64,000 nt of DNA from Streptococcus oralis (GCF_021497885.1 NZ_CP046523.1:477501-541500); one strand, 5' to 3'; numbered from the stretch's first letter, positions 25,324 to 34,539 are shown. Numbers and translations are program-made. The notes: generated by a model not told the origin, from the sequence alone.

Positions 25324-26142
25324 ATGGTCAAATTGTGGAGACGTTATAAACCCTTTATCAATGCAGGGATTCAGGAGTTGATTACCTATCGAGTCAACTT
25401 TATTCTCTATCGAATTGGCGATGTCATGGGGGCCTTTGTGGCTTTTTATCTTTGGAAGGCGGTCTTTGATTCCTCGCAGGAGTCCTTGATTCAGGGCTTC
25501 AGTATGGCGGACATCACCCTCTACATCATCATGAGTTTTGTGACCAATCTTTTGACTAGGTCGGATTCTTCCTTTATGATAGGAGAGGAGGTCAAGGACG
25601 GATCGATCATTATGCGCTTGCTGAGACCTGTGCATTTTGCAGCCTCTTATCTCTTCACCGAGCTTGGCTCCAAGTGGTTGATTTTTATCTCTGTTGGTCT
25701 TCCTTTTTTAAGTGTTATTGTCTTGATGAAAATCCTTTCTGGACAAGGTATTGTAGAAGTGCTGGGATTAACTACCCTTTATCTATTTAGCTTGACGCTG
25801 GCCTATCTGATTAACTTTTTCTTTAATATCTGCTTTGGATTTTCAGCCTTTGTATTTAAAAATCTTTGGGGTTCCAATCTACTCAAGACTTCCATAGTGG
25901 CCTTTATGTCTGGGAGTTTGATTCCCTTGGCTTTCTTTCCCAAAGTGGTTTCAGATATTCTGTCCTTCTTGCCTTTTTCATCTTTGATCTACACTCCGGT
26001 CATGATCATTGTTGGGAAATACGATGCTAGTCAGATTCTTCAAGCGCTTTTGCTACAGTTTTTCTGGCTCTTAGTGATGGTGGGCTTGTCTAAGTTGATT
26101 TGGAAACGAGTCCAGTCCTTTATCACCATTCAAGGAGGTTAG
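25324..26142 (+). CDS. ABC-2 type permease subunit 1
   Basis: 272 residues from ATG 25324, one base after the ATPase stop. Six hydrophobic segments with long stretches of Phe and Leu, resembling the PF06182-type ABC-2 membrane subunits that come in pairs. It should form a heterodimer with the next gene product. An upstream in-frame start is excluded because it would lie inside the ATPase gene and lacks a ribosome binding site. Confidence 0.82.
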   Translation: MVKLWRRYKPFINAGIQELITYRVNFILYRIGDVMGAFVAFYLWKAVFDSSQESLIQGFSMADITLYIIMSFVTNLLTRSDSSFMIGEEVKDGSIIMRLLRPVHFAASYLFTELGSKWLIFISVGLPFLSVIVLMKILSGQGIVEVLGLTTLYLFSLTLAYLINFFFNICFGFSAFVFKNLWGSNLLKTSIVAFMSGSLIPLAFFPKVVSDILSFLPFSSLIYTPVMIIVGKYDASQILQALLLQFFWLLVMVGLSKLIWKRVQSFITIQGG

Positions 26143-26143
26143 T

Positions 26144-26929
26144 ATGAAAAAATATCAACGCATGCATCTGATTTTTATCAGACAATACATCAAACAAATC
26201 ATGGAATACAAGGTGGATTTTGTGGTTGGTGTGCTAGGAGTTTTTCTGACTCAAGGCTTGAACCTCTTGTTTCTCAATGTCATCTTTCAACACATCCCCT
26301 CGCTAGAAGGCTGGACTTTTCAAGAGATAGCTTTTATTTATGGATTTTCCTTGATTCCCAAGGGATTGGATCATCTCTTTTTTGATAATCTCTGGGCTTT
26401 AGGGCAACGATTGGTGAGAAAGGGAGAGTTTGATAAGTATCTGACTCGTCCTATCAATCCGCTCTTCCATATCCTCGTTGAGACCTTTCAGATTGATGCC
26501 TTGGGCGAACTATTGGTCGGTGGAATTTTACTAGCGACAACAGTATCAAGCGTTGCTTGGACTCTACCGAAATTCCTGCTTTTCCTAGTCTGTATTCCTT
26601 TTGCGACCTTGATTTATACTTCTTTGAAAATCGCGACAGCCAGTATCGCTTTTTGGACCAAGCAGTCAGGCGCCATGATTTACATTTTTTATATGTTTAA
26701 TGACTTTGCCAAGTATCCGATTTCCATTTACAATTCGGTCCTTCGTTGGCTGATTAGCTTTATCATCCCTTTCGCCTTTACGGCCTACTATCCTGCCAGC
26801 TATTTCTTGCAGGATAAGGATGTCTTCTTTAATATCGGTGGTTTGATTCTAATTTCCCTTGTCTTCTTTGTCATTTCTTTGAAACTATGGGACAGGGGCT
26901 TAGATGCCTACGAAAGTGCGGGTTCGTAA
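26144..26929 (+). CDS. ABC-2 type permease subunit 2
   Basis: 261 residues, six membrane segments, related in plan to the preceding permease (both begin with a basic stretch followed by a Q/EL-rich amphipathic segment). It starts one base after the previous stop, with AGGAGG before the ATG. A terminator follows. Confidence 0.82.
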   Translation: MKKYQRMHLIFIRQYIKQIMEYKVDFVVGVLGVFLTQGLNLLFLNVIFQHIPSLEGWTFQEIAFIYGFSLIPKGLDHLFFDNLWALGQRLVRKGEFDKYLTRPINPLFHILVETFQIDALGELLVGGILLATTVSSVAWTLPKFLLFLVCIPFATLIYTSLKIATASIAFWTKQSGAMIYIFYMFNDFAKYPISIYNSVLRWLISFIIPFAFTAYYPASYFLQDKDVFFNIGGLILISLVFFVISLKLWDRGLDAYESAGS

Positions 26930-26943
26930 AAGGAAGAATCTCA

Positions 26944-26971
26944 AAGCCTCGTCTCAGGACAGGCTTTTTCT
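26944..26971 (+). terminator. Terminator after the ABC-2 operon
   Basis: AAGCCT pairs with AGGCTT over an 11-base loop, followed by TTTTC. Confidence 0.7.
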
Positions 26972-26989
26972 AATGGGGATGAAAATTTC

Positions 26990-27017
26990 TTGACATCTAT
27001 TCTCAGAGTGCTATACT
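26990..27017 (+). promoter_or_regulatory. Promoter of tRNA-Thr
   Basis: TTGACA (26990-26995) and TATACT (27012-27017), 16-base spacer. Confidence 0.8.
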
Positions 27018-27029
27018 AAAAGGGTAATC

Positions 27030-27102
27030 GCCGATTTAGCTCAGTTGGTAGAGCAACGCACTCGTAACGCGTAGGTCACAGGTTCGATCCCTGCAATCGG
27101 CA
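27030..27102 (+). tRNA. tRNA-Thr (anticodon CGT)
   Basis: 73 bases. Acceptor GCCGATT pairs with AATCGGC, discriminator A. The anticodon loop CTCGTAA gives CGT. The D-arm (GCTC/GAGC) and T-arm (CAGGTTCGATCCCTG) are complete. Confidence 0.95.
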
Positions 27103-27107
27103 GAATC

Positions 27108-27137
27108 AAGAAGTCCTAATGGGCTTCTTTTCTTTTG
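27108..27137 (+). terminator. Terminator after tRNA-Thr
   Basis: AAGAAGTCC pairs with GGGCTTCTT, followed by a T-rich run. Confidence 0.75.
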
Positions 27138-27291
27138 TTACGAATATTCAACCACTTAGACAGAGATATAGACCAGATAGGAAAATGCCTTGTTCTTGAA
27201 AAAATCCTCTGCTATAATGTTTTTTGTAAGGGGCGTGAGGGGTCAGTATCAGACAACTCAAGAACCAAAAAAAGAAAATGGAGATAAAAAA

Positions 27292-27609
27292 ATGAAAAAA
27301 TTATTGGGACTTGTATTTTTAGTAGCAGCAGCGGTAGTATTGTATTTCGGCTCTGTTGGTTGGCCAAGTTTGGATGTCAACCTCTGGTCACTCATTCCAG
27401 TGGGATTGTTCCTCTATTTCACTCTAGAAAATCTTTTGAAAAAAGACTATAAGGCTAGTCTGATGTGCTTGATCATTGCCTTTATCATTGCAAATGCTAT
27501 TTTGGACCTTTTGCCAATTTCGAGTGGTTTGGTGATTGGTGCCGGTGTGCTAGCTTGTGTAGGACTTGGCTACCTCTTTCCTGATAAGGATAAAAAAGAA
27601 GATAAATAG
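27292..27609 (+). CDS. Small membrane protein (LiaI/LiaF-like layout), unknown function
   Basis: 105 residues from ATG 27292 (GGAG eight bases upstream). Four hydrophobic segments fill the chain and the C terminus is highly charged (PDKDKKEDK). The layout resembles the transmembrane part of LiaI/LiaF cell-envelope stress proteins, but similarity is only general. A promoter TTGTTC-17-TATAAT lies upstream near 27191-27219, leaving a leader of about 65 bases. A long perfect hairpin follows. Confidence 0.65.
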   Translation: MKKLLGLVFLVAAAVVLYFGSVGWPSLDVNLWSLIPVGLFLYFTLENLLKKDYKASLMCLIIAFIIANAILDLLPISSGLVIGAGVLACVGLGYLFPDKDKKEDK

Positions 27610-27610
27610 A

Positions 27611-27645
27611 AAAGTCTCGAGGTTTCTCGAGACTTTGTTTTTATT
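27611..27645. terminator. Bidirectional terminator between the membrane gene and the amidase gene
   Basis: Perfect 11-base arms AAAGTCTCGAG and CTCGAGACTTT with loop GTTT; T-rich sequence on both sides. It serves two converging genes. Confidence 0.85.
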
Positions 27646-29440
27646 TACCAGCGTAGTATTTTTGGATGCCTTTCACAATACCTGCGACTAGTCTATCTTG
27701 GTATCGATCATCACGAATCCGTTGATTTTCAGTGAAATTATCCATATAACCAAGTTCTAGGAGGACGGCTGGTTTGGCAGTTTCGCGTAGTACGGCGAAG
27801 CTACTTTCCAATAAGCCAGCATCCTTGGCACCAGTTTCGGCTAGGAGAGAGGAGTGGATAGCAGCAGCGAGGCGCTTGCTTTCACTCATACGATCAGGAT
27901 GGTTGTGCCAGTATTTATTAATCTTACTTGGATAGTCAGGTTCATCGCTATAGGAGTAGGTTTGAATACCACTTGCTTTTGAGTGAATGCTTCCAGTAGC
28001 GTTGAAATGGATACTGATAAAGATATCAGAGTTGGTTTTATTTACCATTCTTGAACGCTCAGTCTTAAAATCAACATCGATATCACTGTCACGTGATGTG
28101 AGGACAGTATAACCTAATTCTTCTAATTTCTTACGCAGTTTACGATAGACTTGCATGTTGAGATCTTTTTCAGCTACATTGTAGTAAAAGGCACCTGAAT
28201 CTCGACCACCATGCCCAGGATCTAGGAAAATGGTATTGCTGTATTGACCTTTTACAAATCCACCTTCTGTTGAAACTTCAGAAATCCATTGGCCGTATTT
28301 TTGGAACAAATGTTCCTTGCCGTCTATCTTGTAGGTTCCTGAAACATAATGGCCGCTATCGTCCAAATAGTAACGAGCCTTGTAATAGTCGTCATAAATC
28401 CACTCATTCTTGGCCATATAGCCACCAGACTTGAGATAGTAGGCTCCAATCCACTCCTGATTTGCATAACGGCCATCCGCTTTTAGATAGAACCAACTGT
28501 TGTAGGCCTTGTCAAAGATCCACTCTTTTTCCGCCATGGCTCCACTAGATTTGAGGTAGTAGCTTCCTTTCCATTTATTGGAAAGCATGACTCCATTTTG
28601 TTCAAAGGCGTACCAAGTTCCTTTGATTTTCTCCCATTTATCTTGGCTGTATTTCCCATATTCATTAGCGTAATACCAATTTTGGTCAATCTTCACCCAG
28701 GAGTTTTCCGCCATGGCCCCGCTACTGCCTAGCAGGTAAGCACCAATGGTCGTTTTGCTGAGCATCACGCCGTTTTTGTCAAAATAATACCATGAACTGT
28801 TGACTTTCTCCCATTTGTCTTGCGAGATTCTGCCAGATGGTGTGACATAATACCAATTTTGGTCAACCTTTACCCAGCCATTCTCCGCCATAGCCCCACT
28901 TTTAGTAAGGAGATAACCATCAACGATTGTTTGACTGAGCATGACGCCATCCTTGTCAAAGTAGTACCAAACTCCTCCGATTTTTTTCCATTTTTGTTGG
29001 ATTATTTTTCCAGACTCACTGGCGTAGTACCATTTACCCTCAAGAGCTACCCAGCCATTTTCTACCATAACCCCGTCTTTATTGAGAACATAGTCATCAA
29101 AGATGGTATCACTGAGTCGGTTTCCATCGTTGTCAAAATAGTACCACTTATCTTGAATTTTTTTCCATTTGAGGACAGGCTGATTGTTTTCATAGAAACG
29201 CCAGTGTTTGTTTTCCTCCTGCCATCCTTCTTTTTTAGGGGTTTCTTCTTTTACCTTGTCTTTTGGAAGTGTTGTAGTCTCCTCTTCATTTTTAATTGAA
29301 AGATCTTTCTTATCTTCCTTAGAGTTGCTTTGTTCGGTGGTAGCAGGAGGATTAGCATTACTTTCCTCTGCGTAGATAGGTGCTTGTGCCAATCCTGCTA
29401 TTGAAAGGACAACAGCACTTGCCAATATAAACTTTTTCAA
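27641..29440 (-). CDS. Choline-binding N-acetylmuramoyl-L-alanine amidase (Amidase_3)
   Basis: 599 residues, TTG start with GGAG seven bases upstream. A signal peptide (1-24) is followed by a charged Thr/Glu/Lys linker (25-70). Residues about 73-385 hold a series of choline-binding (CW) repeats with the W-YYF-G-M pattern. The C-terminal catalytic domain is about 400-599: zinc ligands H410 (DPGHGG), E424 (AEKDLN), H478 (SIHFNA) and catalytic E562 (LLELGY). It should bind teichoic-acid choline and cut the MurNAc-alanine bond. Repeats before a catalytic domain recall LytB, but the enzyme class differs from both LytA (Amidase_2) and LytB. It lies directly downstream of a LysR gene on the same strand. 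Confidence 0.93.
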   Translation of the reverse strand: MKKFILASAVVLSIAGLAQAPIYAEESNANPPATTEQSNSKEDKKDLSIKNEEETTTLPKDKVKEETPKKEGWQEENKHWRFYENNQPVLKWKKIQDKWYYFDNDGNRLSDTIFDDYVLNKDGVMVENGWVALEGKWYYASESGKIIQQKWKKIGGVWYYFDKDGVMLSQTIVDGYLLTKSGAMAENGWVKVDQNWYYVTPSGRISQDKWEKVNSSWYYFDKNGVMLSKTTIGAYLLGSSGAMAENSWVKIDQNWYYANEYGKYSQDKWEKIKGTWYAFEQNGVMLSNKWKGSYYLKSSGAMAEKEWIFDKAYNSWFYLKADGRYANQEWIGAYYLKSGGYMAKNEWIYDDYYKARYYLDDSGHYVSGTYKIDGKEHLFQKYGQWISEVSTEGGFVKGQYSNTIFLDPGHGGRDSGAFYYNVAEKDLNMQVYRKLRKKLEELGYTVLTSRDSDIDVDFKTERSRMVNKTNSDIFISIHFNATGSIHSKASGIQTYSYSDEPDYPSKINKYWHNHPDRMSESKRLAAAIHSSLLAETGAKDAGLLESSFAVLRETAKPAVLLELGYMDNFTENQRIRDDRYQDRLVAGIVKGIQKYYAGK

Positions 29441-29497
29441 CGATATTCTCCAATCATTATTTTCTAAGAAATATTATAAAATATGTCTGATGGTTTA

Positions 29498-30406
29498 TCA
29501 ACTATCGAATTGAACTTCTTCTAGTAAGTATTCGATAAAGCGTTCGCCCATCTTAGACAGGCTGGTTTTTTCATGCTGGATATAGACCAGCTCAATGGGA
29601 TCGTCAATGTCCAGTGGAATGGAAACGATATTGTCTCCGTTAAGGTTGCTGTTCAAAATCCCTGTTGCAATGGTGTAACCATCCAAACCAATCAAAAGGT
29701 TAAAGAGGGTGGCACGGTCACTGACTACGATGGATTTCTTGTGGTGCTCTTGTGAAAGAATCTCCTCTGAAAAGTAGAAGGAGTTGTGCGTCCCCTGGTC
29801 ATAACTCAGATAAGGAAAGTCTTCCAAATCAGCCAGTTTGACCTTATCTTTTTTAGCTAGAGGGTTGGTCTTGCTGACAAAGATATGGGGTTGAGCGGTA
29901 AAGAGGTGGTGAGCTAAGAGGTGGTTGTCATCTAGCATTTTCGTTAAAACATCGCGGTTGTAGCTATTCAAAAAGAGGACACCAACCTCACTACGGAAGT
30001 TCTTGACGTCATCGATAATCTCCCAAGTCCGAGTTTCACGAAGGAAAAGTTCGTATTTTTCCATATCGCTTTTCTTGAGCAGGGAGACAAAGGCATTGAC
30101 TACAAAGGCATAGTGTTGAGACGAAACGCTGAAAAGTTCGCGGTGGGCGACAGGATTTTTATAGCGTTCCTCCAGAAGCTGGGTTTGCTCGACAACTTGA
30201 CGGGCATAGGAGAGAAACTCCATCCCATCACGGGTCAAGGTAATGCCCTTGGGATTGCGGATAAAGATTTCAATGCCCATTTCATTTTCCAAGTCTCGAA
30301 CGGCATTTGAGAGACTGGGTTGGGTGATAAAGAGTTGCTTGGCTGCCTCATTCATAGAGCCAGTTTCGACGATTTTGATAATATAGTGTAGTTGTTGAAT
30401 TCTCAT
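29498..30406 (-). CDS. LysR-family transcriptional regulator
   Basis: 302 residues from ATG 30406. The winged helix-turn-helix is at 1-60 (GSMNEAAKQLFITQPSLSNAV), with a periplasmic-binding-like effector domain from about 90 to the end, as in CysB/CysR-type sulfur regulators. The ligand is unknown. An ATG at 30442 would add 12 residues but lies upstream of the -10 box TACAAT (30418-30413), so the shorter start is chosen. The -10 is six bases from that ATG and there is no Shine-Dalgarno, implying a leaderless mRNA. Confidence 0.88.
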   Translation of the reverse strand: MRIQQLHYIIKIVETGSMNEAAKQLFITQPSLSNAVRDLENEMGIEIFIRNPKGITLTRDGMEFLSYARQVVEQTQLLEERYKNPVAHRELFSVSSQHYAFVVNAFVSLLKKSDMEKYELFLRETRTWEIIDDVKNFRSEVGVLFLNSYNRDVLTKMLDDNHLLAHHLFTAQPHIFVSKTNPLAKKDKVKLADLEDFPYLSYDQGTHNSFYFSEEILSQEHHKKSIVVSDRATLFNLLIGLDGYTIATGILNSNLNGDNIVSIPLDIDDPIELVYIQHEKTSLSKMGERFIEYLLEEVQFDS

Positions 30407-30481
30407 GTTTTTATTGTACCATACTTGCGGAAGAATGGGCAATGAAGACGAAGAAAATAGGGGGAAAGAGCCGGTCCAGTA

Positions 30482-30510
30482 TTGAAAAAAAGTCTAAAAT
30501 CTGTTAGAAT
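30482..30510 (+). promoter_or_regulatory. Promoter of yqgQ with almost no leader
   Basis: TTGAAA (30482-30487) and TAGAAT (30505-30510), 17-base spacer. The yqgQ ATG follows the -10 by seven bases, with no ribosome binding site. Confidence 0.7.
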
Positions 30511-30517
30511 GAAAGCT

Positions 30518-30742
30518 ATGAAAACATTCTATGATGTGCAGCAATTTCTCAAACAGTTTGGCATTATTGTTTACATGGGGAAGCGCTTGTATGATATTGA
30601 ACTGATGAAGCTCGAACTCTCTCGGATCTATGATGCAGGTCTGATGGACAAGTTAGACTATCTAGAGGCGGAAGCTGTTCTTCGTAGAGAGCACAAGATA
30701 GAATTAGATTACATAGAGAAAAATGGAGATAAGAACTTATGA
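30518..30742 (+). CDS. yqgQ: YqgQ family protein (DUF910)
   Basis: 74 residues from ATG 30518, a small helical protein of the DUF910/YqgQ family (FGIIVYMGKRLYDIELMKLEL is diagnostic in part). Its function is not known; in many Firmicutes it lies beside a rhomboid protease, glucokinase or rhodanese gene. Its last bases overlap the rhodanese ATG by four bases (ATGA). Confidence 0.85.
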   Translation: MKTFYDVQQFLKQFGIIVYMGKRLYDIELMKLELSRIYDAGLMDKLDYLEAEAVLRREHKIELDYIEKNGDKNL

Positions 30743-31119
30743 CAATTTGGATTGTTTGGGGAATCGTTCTGGCGATGGCGGCATGGATGGGTTATAACTA
30801 CCTTCGTATTCGTCGTGCGGCTAAGATTGTGGACAATGCAGAATTTGAAGCCTTGATTCGGAAAGGGCAATTGATTGATTTGCGCGACCCAGCAGAATTT
30901 CACAGAAAACATATCCTCGGAGCTCGCAATATTCCTTCAAATCAGTTGAAGTCAAGCCTTGCAGCCCTTCGCAAGGATAAACCTGTCCTTCTCTATGAAA
31001 ACCAACGCGGACAACGAGTGACCAATGTAGCACTTTATCTGAAAAAACAAGGTTTCTCTGAGATTTATATCCTTTCTTATGGATTGGATTCTTGGAACGG
31101 GAAGGTCAAGACTAGCTAA
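30739..31119 (+). CDS. Membrane-anchored rhodanese-like protein lacking the catalytic cysteine
   Basis: 126 residues. An N-terminal membrane helix (3-20) anchors a rhodanese domain (30-126) with IDLRDPAEFHRKHILGARNIP. In active sulfurtransferases the loop after the central strand starts with cysteine; here it reads LLYENQRGQR, with E87 at that place. Sulfur transfer by the usual route is therefore unlikely. The gene is coupled to yqgQ through ATGA. Confidence 0.85.
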   Translation: MTIWIVWGIVLAMAAWMGYNYLRIRRAAKIVDNAEFEALIRKGQLIDLRDPAEFHRKHILGARNIPSNQLKSSLAALRKDKPVLLYENQRGQRVTNVALYLKKQGFSEIYILSYGLDSWNGKVKTS

Positions 31120-31205
31120 GATTCTGTAAAAAACTGTCGAATGATAGATAAAGCTAGCATTTTATGGTATCATCATTTATATTAATTTTAAGGAGATTTT
31201 GTAAT

Positions 31206-31439
31206 ATGAATTCATAACAAAAGAAAAAACCTTCACTTATTTTAGGTATCCTATCTATTGTGCTCGGTTTGCTATCTCCAATAGTAGGTCTGGTTTTGGG
31301 GATCATAGGATTGGTCTTGGCTTTTTCATACCAAAAAGAGTCACAATTAGACTATAAGACAGAAAAGATTCTCAATATCGTAGGACTTGTAGTTTCTGTC
31401 CTTAACTGGATATTAGCCATTGCAATAGTTTTTAGATAA
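31206..31439 (+). pseudogene. Small membrane protein gene with a stop at codon 4
   Basis: AAGGAG at 31190 precedes ATG 31206, but codon 4 is TAA (31215-31217). The same frame then continues open for 73 codons and encodes two or three membrane helices (PSLILGILSIVLGLLSP and LNIVGLVVSVLNWILAI) like the small DUF4190-type membrane proteins. A single CAA or AAA to TAA change explains it. Translation could restart at a GTG at about codon 16, which would lose only the N terminus. It may also be a sequencing error. Confidence 0.75.
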
Positions 31440-31445
31440 GCAAAA

Positions 31446-31480
31446 ACAAAAAAAGCTTCAAACATAAAGCTTTTTTCTTT
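31446..31480. terminator. Bidirectional terminator between the broken gene and rsuA
   Basis: AAAAAGCTT pairs with AAGCTTTTT; A and T runs flank it so it can act for both converging transcripts. Confidence 0.75.
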
Positions 31481-32205
31481 TATCCACTTTTCTCTAAATA
31501 GTTTTTAATGATCTCTAATTCTTCTGGATTCAAGGGACGGAATTGACCTTCAGCTAGGTCAGGGTCTAAAGTGAAATCACCGAACTGAACTCGTTTTAGA
31601 GAGGTCACCTTGACACCAACAGATAGAAACATCTTCTTGACTTGATGAAACTTGCCTTCAGAGATGGTGATGGAGGCTTGACTAGAGGAAGGACTTGAGG
31701 ACAGAATTTCTAGCTGAGCAGGTTTACAGGTGGTCCCATCTAAAAAGACAATCCCATCTTTGAATTTTTGGATATGGTCTGACGTGAGCAGTCCATTGAC
31801 CTCTACTTGATAGGATTTATCGACATGGTACTGGGGATGGAGGAGCTGAAAACCAAGAGGTCCATTGTCTGTCAGAAGGAGCAGTCCCGTTGTATCGCGG
31901 TCTAGTCTGCCGACAGCATAGAGTTGGTCAGACTGGATGTCAGGTGGGAGGAGGTTCATGACGGTTGGGAGTTTCTTATCCTTGCTAGCTGTAACGACTC
32001 CGTTTGGCTTATGAAGCATGAGGTAGTTGTGCTCGTAGCCTTGGATTTGCCGTCCTTGAAAGACTAATTTCTGCAATCCTGTATCGATATTTTGAGCCAG
32101 GGAGCGAGCTGGACAATCGTCCACTAGGATTTCTTTTTTTAAAAGTGCCCGTTTCATAGCCTTGCGACTGATCTTTTCTTGGGCTAATAATCTATCTAAA
32201 CGCAT
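31480..32205 (-). CDS. rsuA: RsuA-family 16S rRNA pseudouridine synthase
   Basis: 241 residues. An N-terminal S4 RNA-binding domain (1-50) is followed by the catalytic domain with GRLDRDTTG (99-107), where D102 is the catalytic aspartate. Members modify one uridine in 16S rRNA (position 516 in E. coli) or 23S rRNA (RluB/RluE). Its length and close homologues favour RsuA, but target choice cannot be proved from sequence. Transcribed away from typA. Confidence 0.88.
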   Translation of the reverse strand: MRLDRLLAQEKISRKAMKRALLKKEILVDDCPARSLAQNIDTGLQKLVFQGRQIQGYEHNYLMLHKPNGVVTASKDKKLPTVMNLLPPDIQSDQLYAVGRLDRDTTGLLLLTDNGPLGFQLLHPQYHVDKSYQVEVNGLLTSDHIQKFKDGIVFLDGTTCKPAQLEILSSSPSSSQASITISEGKFHQVKKMFLSVGVKVTSLKRVQFGDFTLDPDLAEGQFRPLNPEELEIIKNYLEKSG

Positions 32206-32364
32206 ACCAGCTTATCTTATCATAAGTCTCTAACTTTGAAAAGAGTTGCCTTGACTAGAAAAGCGGAGTGAAAACATTTACACTTAGCTGAACTGTGATT
32301 TTTGAATGAGACTGTGGTATAATTGTTCAGTTAGAAATAAAAATTTAAAATATTAGAGGAAATC

Positions 32365-34206
32365 ATGACAAAATTAAGAGAAGATATCCGTAACATTGCG
32401 ATTATCGCCCACGTTGACCACGGTAAAACAACCCTCGTTGACGAATTATTGAAACAATCTGAAACTCTTGATGCACGTACTGAATTAGCAGAGCGCGCTA
32501 TGGACTCAAACGATATCGAAAAAGAGCGTGGAATTACCATCCTTGCTAAAAATACAGCCGTTGCCTACAAGGGAACCCGTATCAATATCATGGACACACC
32601 AGGACACGCGGACTTCGGTGGAGAAGTTGAGCGTATTATGAAAATGGTTGACGGTGTTGTCTTGGTCGTAGATGCCTACGAAGGAACCATGCCACAAACT
32701 CGTTTCGTATTGAAAAAAGCCTTGGAACAAGATCTTGTCCCAATCGTGGTTGTTAATAAAATCGACAAACCATCAGCTCGTCCAGCAGAAGTAGTGGATG
32801 AAGTCTTGGAACTCTTCATCGAGCTTGGTGCAGATGATGACCAGCTTGATTTTCCTGTCGTTTATGCTTCAGCTATCAACGGAACATCTTCATTGTCAGA
32901 TGATCCTGCTGACCAAGAAGCAACAATGGCGCCAATCTTTGATACCATCATCGAACATATCCCAGCTCCAGTAGATAACTCAGATGAGCCTTTGCAGTTC
33001 CAAGTGTCACTTTTGGACTACAACGACTTCGTAGGTCGTATTGGTATCGGTCGTGTCTTCCGTGGTAGTGTGAAAGTTGGGGACCAAGTTACCCTTTCTA
33101 AACTAGATGGTACAACCAAGAACTTCCGTGTTACAAAACTCTTCGGTTTCTTTGGTTTGGAACGTCGTGAGATCCAAGAAGCCAAAGCTGGTGATTTGAT
33201 TGCTGTTTCTGGTATGGAAGATATCTTTGTCGGTGAAACTATCACTCCGACAGACGCTGTTGAAGCTCTTCCAATCCTACACATCGATGAGCCAACTCTT
33301 CAAATGACTTTCCTAGTCAACAACTCACCATTTGCTGGTAAAGAAGGTAAATGGGTGACTTCTCGTAAGGTAGAAGAACGCTTGCAAGCAGAATTGCAAA
33401 CAGACGTTTCCCTTCGTGTTGACCCAACTGATTCACCAGATAAATGGACTGTTTCAGGACGCGGAGAATTGCACTTGTCAATCCTGATCGAAACCATGCG
33501 TCGTGAGGGTTATGAACTTCAAGTATCTCGTCCAGAAGTTATCGTAAAAGAAATCGATGGTGTGAAATGTGAGCCATTTGAACGTGTTCAAATCGACACT
33601 CCAGAAGAATACCAAGGGTCTGTTATCCAAAGCCTTTCTGAACGTAAGGGTGAAATGTTGGATATGATTTCAACTGGTAATGGTCAAACTCGTTTGGTCT
33701 TCCTTGTTCCAGCGCGTGGTTTGATCGGATACTCAACTGAGTTCTTGTCAATGACTCGTGGTTACGGTATCATGAACCATACATTCGACCAATACTTGCC
33801 ATTGATTCCAGGTGAAATCGGTGGTCGTCACCGTGGTGCCCTTGTTTCCATCGATGCTGGTAAGGCAACAACCTACTCAATCATGTCTATCGAAGAACGT
33901 GGTACTATCTTTGTCAACCCAGGTACTGAGGTTTACGAAGGAATGATTATTGGTGAAAACTCTCGTGAAAACGACTTGACAGTGAATATCACCAAGGCGA
34001 AACAAATGACCAATGTTCGTTCAGCTACTAAGGACCAAACAGCGGTTATCAAGACACCTCGTATTTTGACGCTTGAAGAGTCACTTGAGTTCTTGAACGA
34101 CGATGAGTACATGGAAGTAACACCTGAGTCTATCCGTTTGCGTAAACAAATCCTTAACAAGGCAGAGCGTGAGAAAGCCAACAAAAAGAAAAAATCAGCT
34201 GAATAA
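32365..34206 (+). CDS. typA: Ribosome-associated GTPase TypA/BipA
   Basis: 613 residues, full length. G1 [10 protein letters not shown] near residue 15, switch [16 protein letters not shown] and NKID are all present, followed by EF-G-like domains III and V and the TypA-specific C-terminal domain ending in a lysine-rich tail. It acts on the 50S subunit during assembly and at low temperature. Codon use is that of a well-expressed gene. A TG-extended -10 box (TGGTATAAT) lies about 45 bases upstream and AGAGGA precedes the ATG. Confidence 0.96.
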   Translation: MTKLREDIRNIAIIAHVDHGKTTLVDELLKQSETLDARTELAERAMDSNDIEKERGITILAKNTAVAYKGTRINIMDTPGHADFGGEVERIMKMVDGVVLVVDAYEGTMPQTRFVLKKALEQDLVPIVVVNKIDKPSARPAEVVDEVLELFIELGADDDQLDFPVVYASAINGTSSLSDDPADQEATMAPIFDTIIEHIPAPVDNSDEPLQFQVSLLDYNDFVGRIGIGRVFRGSVKVGDQVTLSKLDGTTKNFRVTKLFGFFGLERREIQEAKAGDLIAVSGMEDIFVGETITPTDAVEALPILHIDEPTLQMTFLVNNSPFAGKEGKWVTSRKVEERLQAELQTDVSLRVDPTDSPDKWTVSGRGELHLSILIETMRREGYELQVSRPEVIVKEIDGVKCEPFERVQIDTPEEYQGSVIQSLSERKGEMLDMISTGNGQTRLVFLVPARGLIGYSTEFLSMTRGYGIMNHTFDQYLPLIPGEIGGRHRGALVSIDAGKATTYSIMSIEERGTIFVNPGTEVYEGMIIGENSRENDLTVNITKAKQMTNVRSATKDQTAVIKTPRILTLEESLEFLNDDEYMEVTPESIRLRKQILNKAEREKANKKKKSAE

Positions 34207-34225
34207 GAGCTAGAAAGAGATAAAG

Positions 34226-34480
34226 ATGGTTTATTTAATCATAGGAATCCTCTTATTACTACTCTATGTATTTGCGACACCACAAAGCATTAAAGGAACA
34301 GTCAACATCGTTATCTTGGTCTTTGTAGTTGTTGCACTCTTGATCTTGCTGATGTTGTCCATCTTGCAGATCTTCCAATTACCGACAGAATTCTTTGTCA
34401 CAATAGCCATGCTGGCCCTAGCCTACTTTAGCTTGAGAGACATTACGCTCATGCCTGTAAAAAAGGGTAAAAGAAGATAA
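34226..34480 (+). CDS. DUF3165 family small membrane protein
   Basis: 84 residues, three hydrophobic segments and a basic tail (MPVKKGKRR). It follows typA by 19 bases with AAAGAGA before the ATG, as in other streptococci where this DUF3165-type protein sits behind typA. Function unknown. Confidence 0.8.
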   Translation: MVYLIIGILLLLLYVFATPQSIKGTVNIVILVFVVVALLILLMLSILQIFQLPTEFFVTIAMLALAYFSLRDITLMPVKKGKRR

Positions 34481-34539
34481 TAGAAGAGGCTGGGTAATGA
34501 CTCAATTTGAGGAGAAAATCTAGCAAATTTTTCCCTGAT

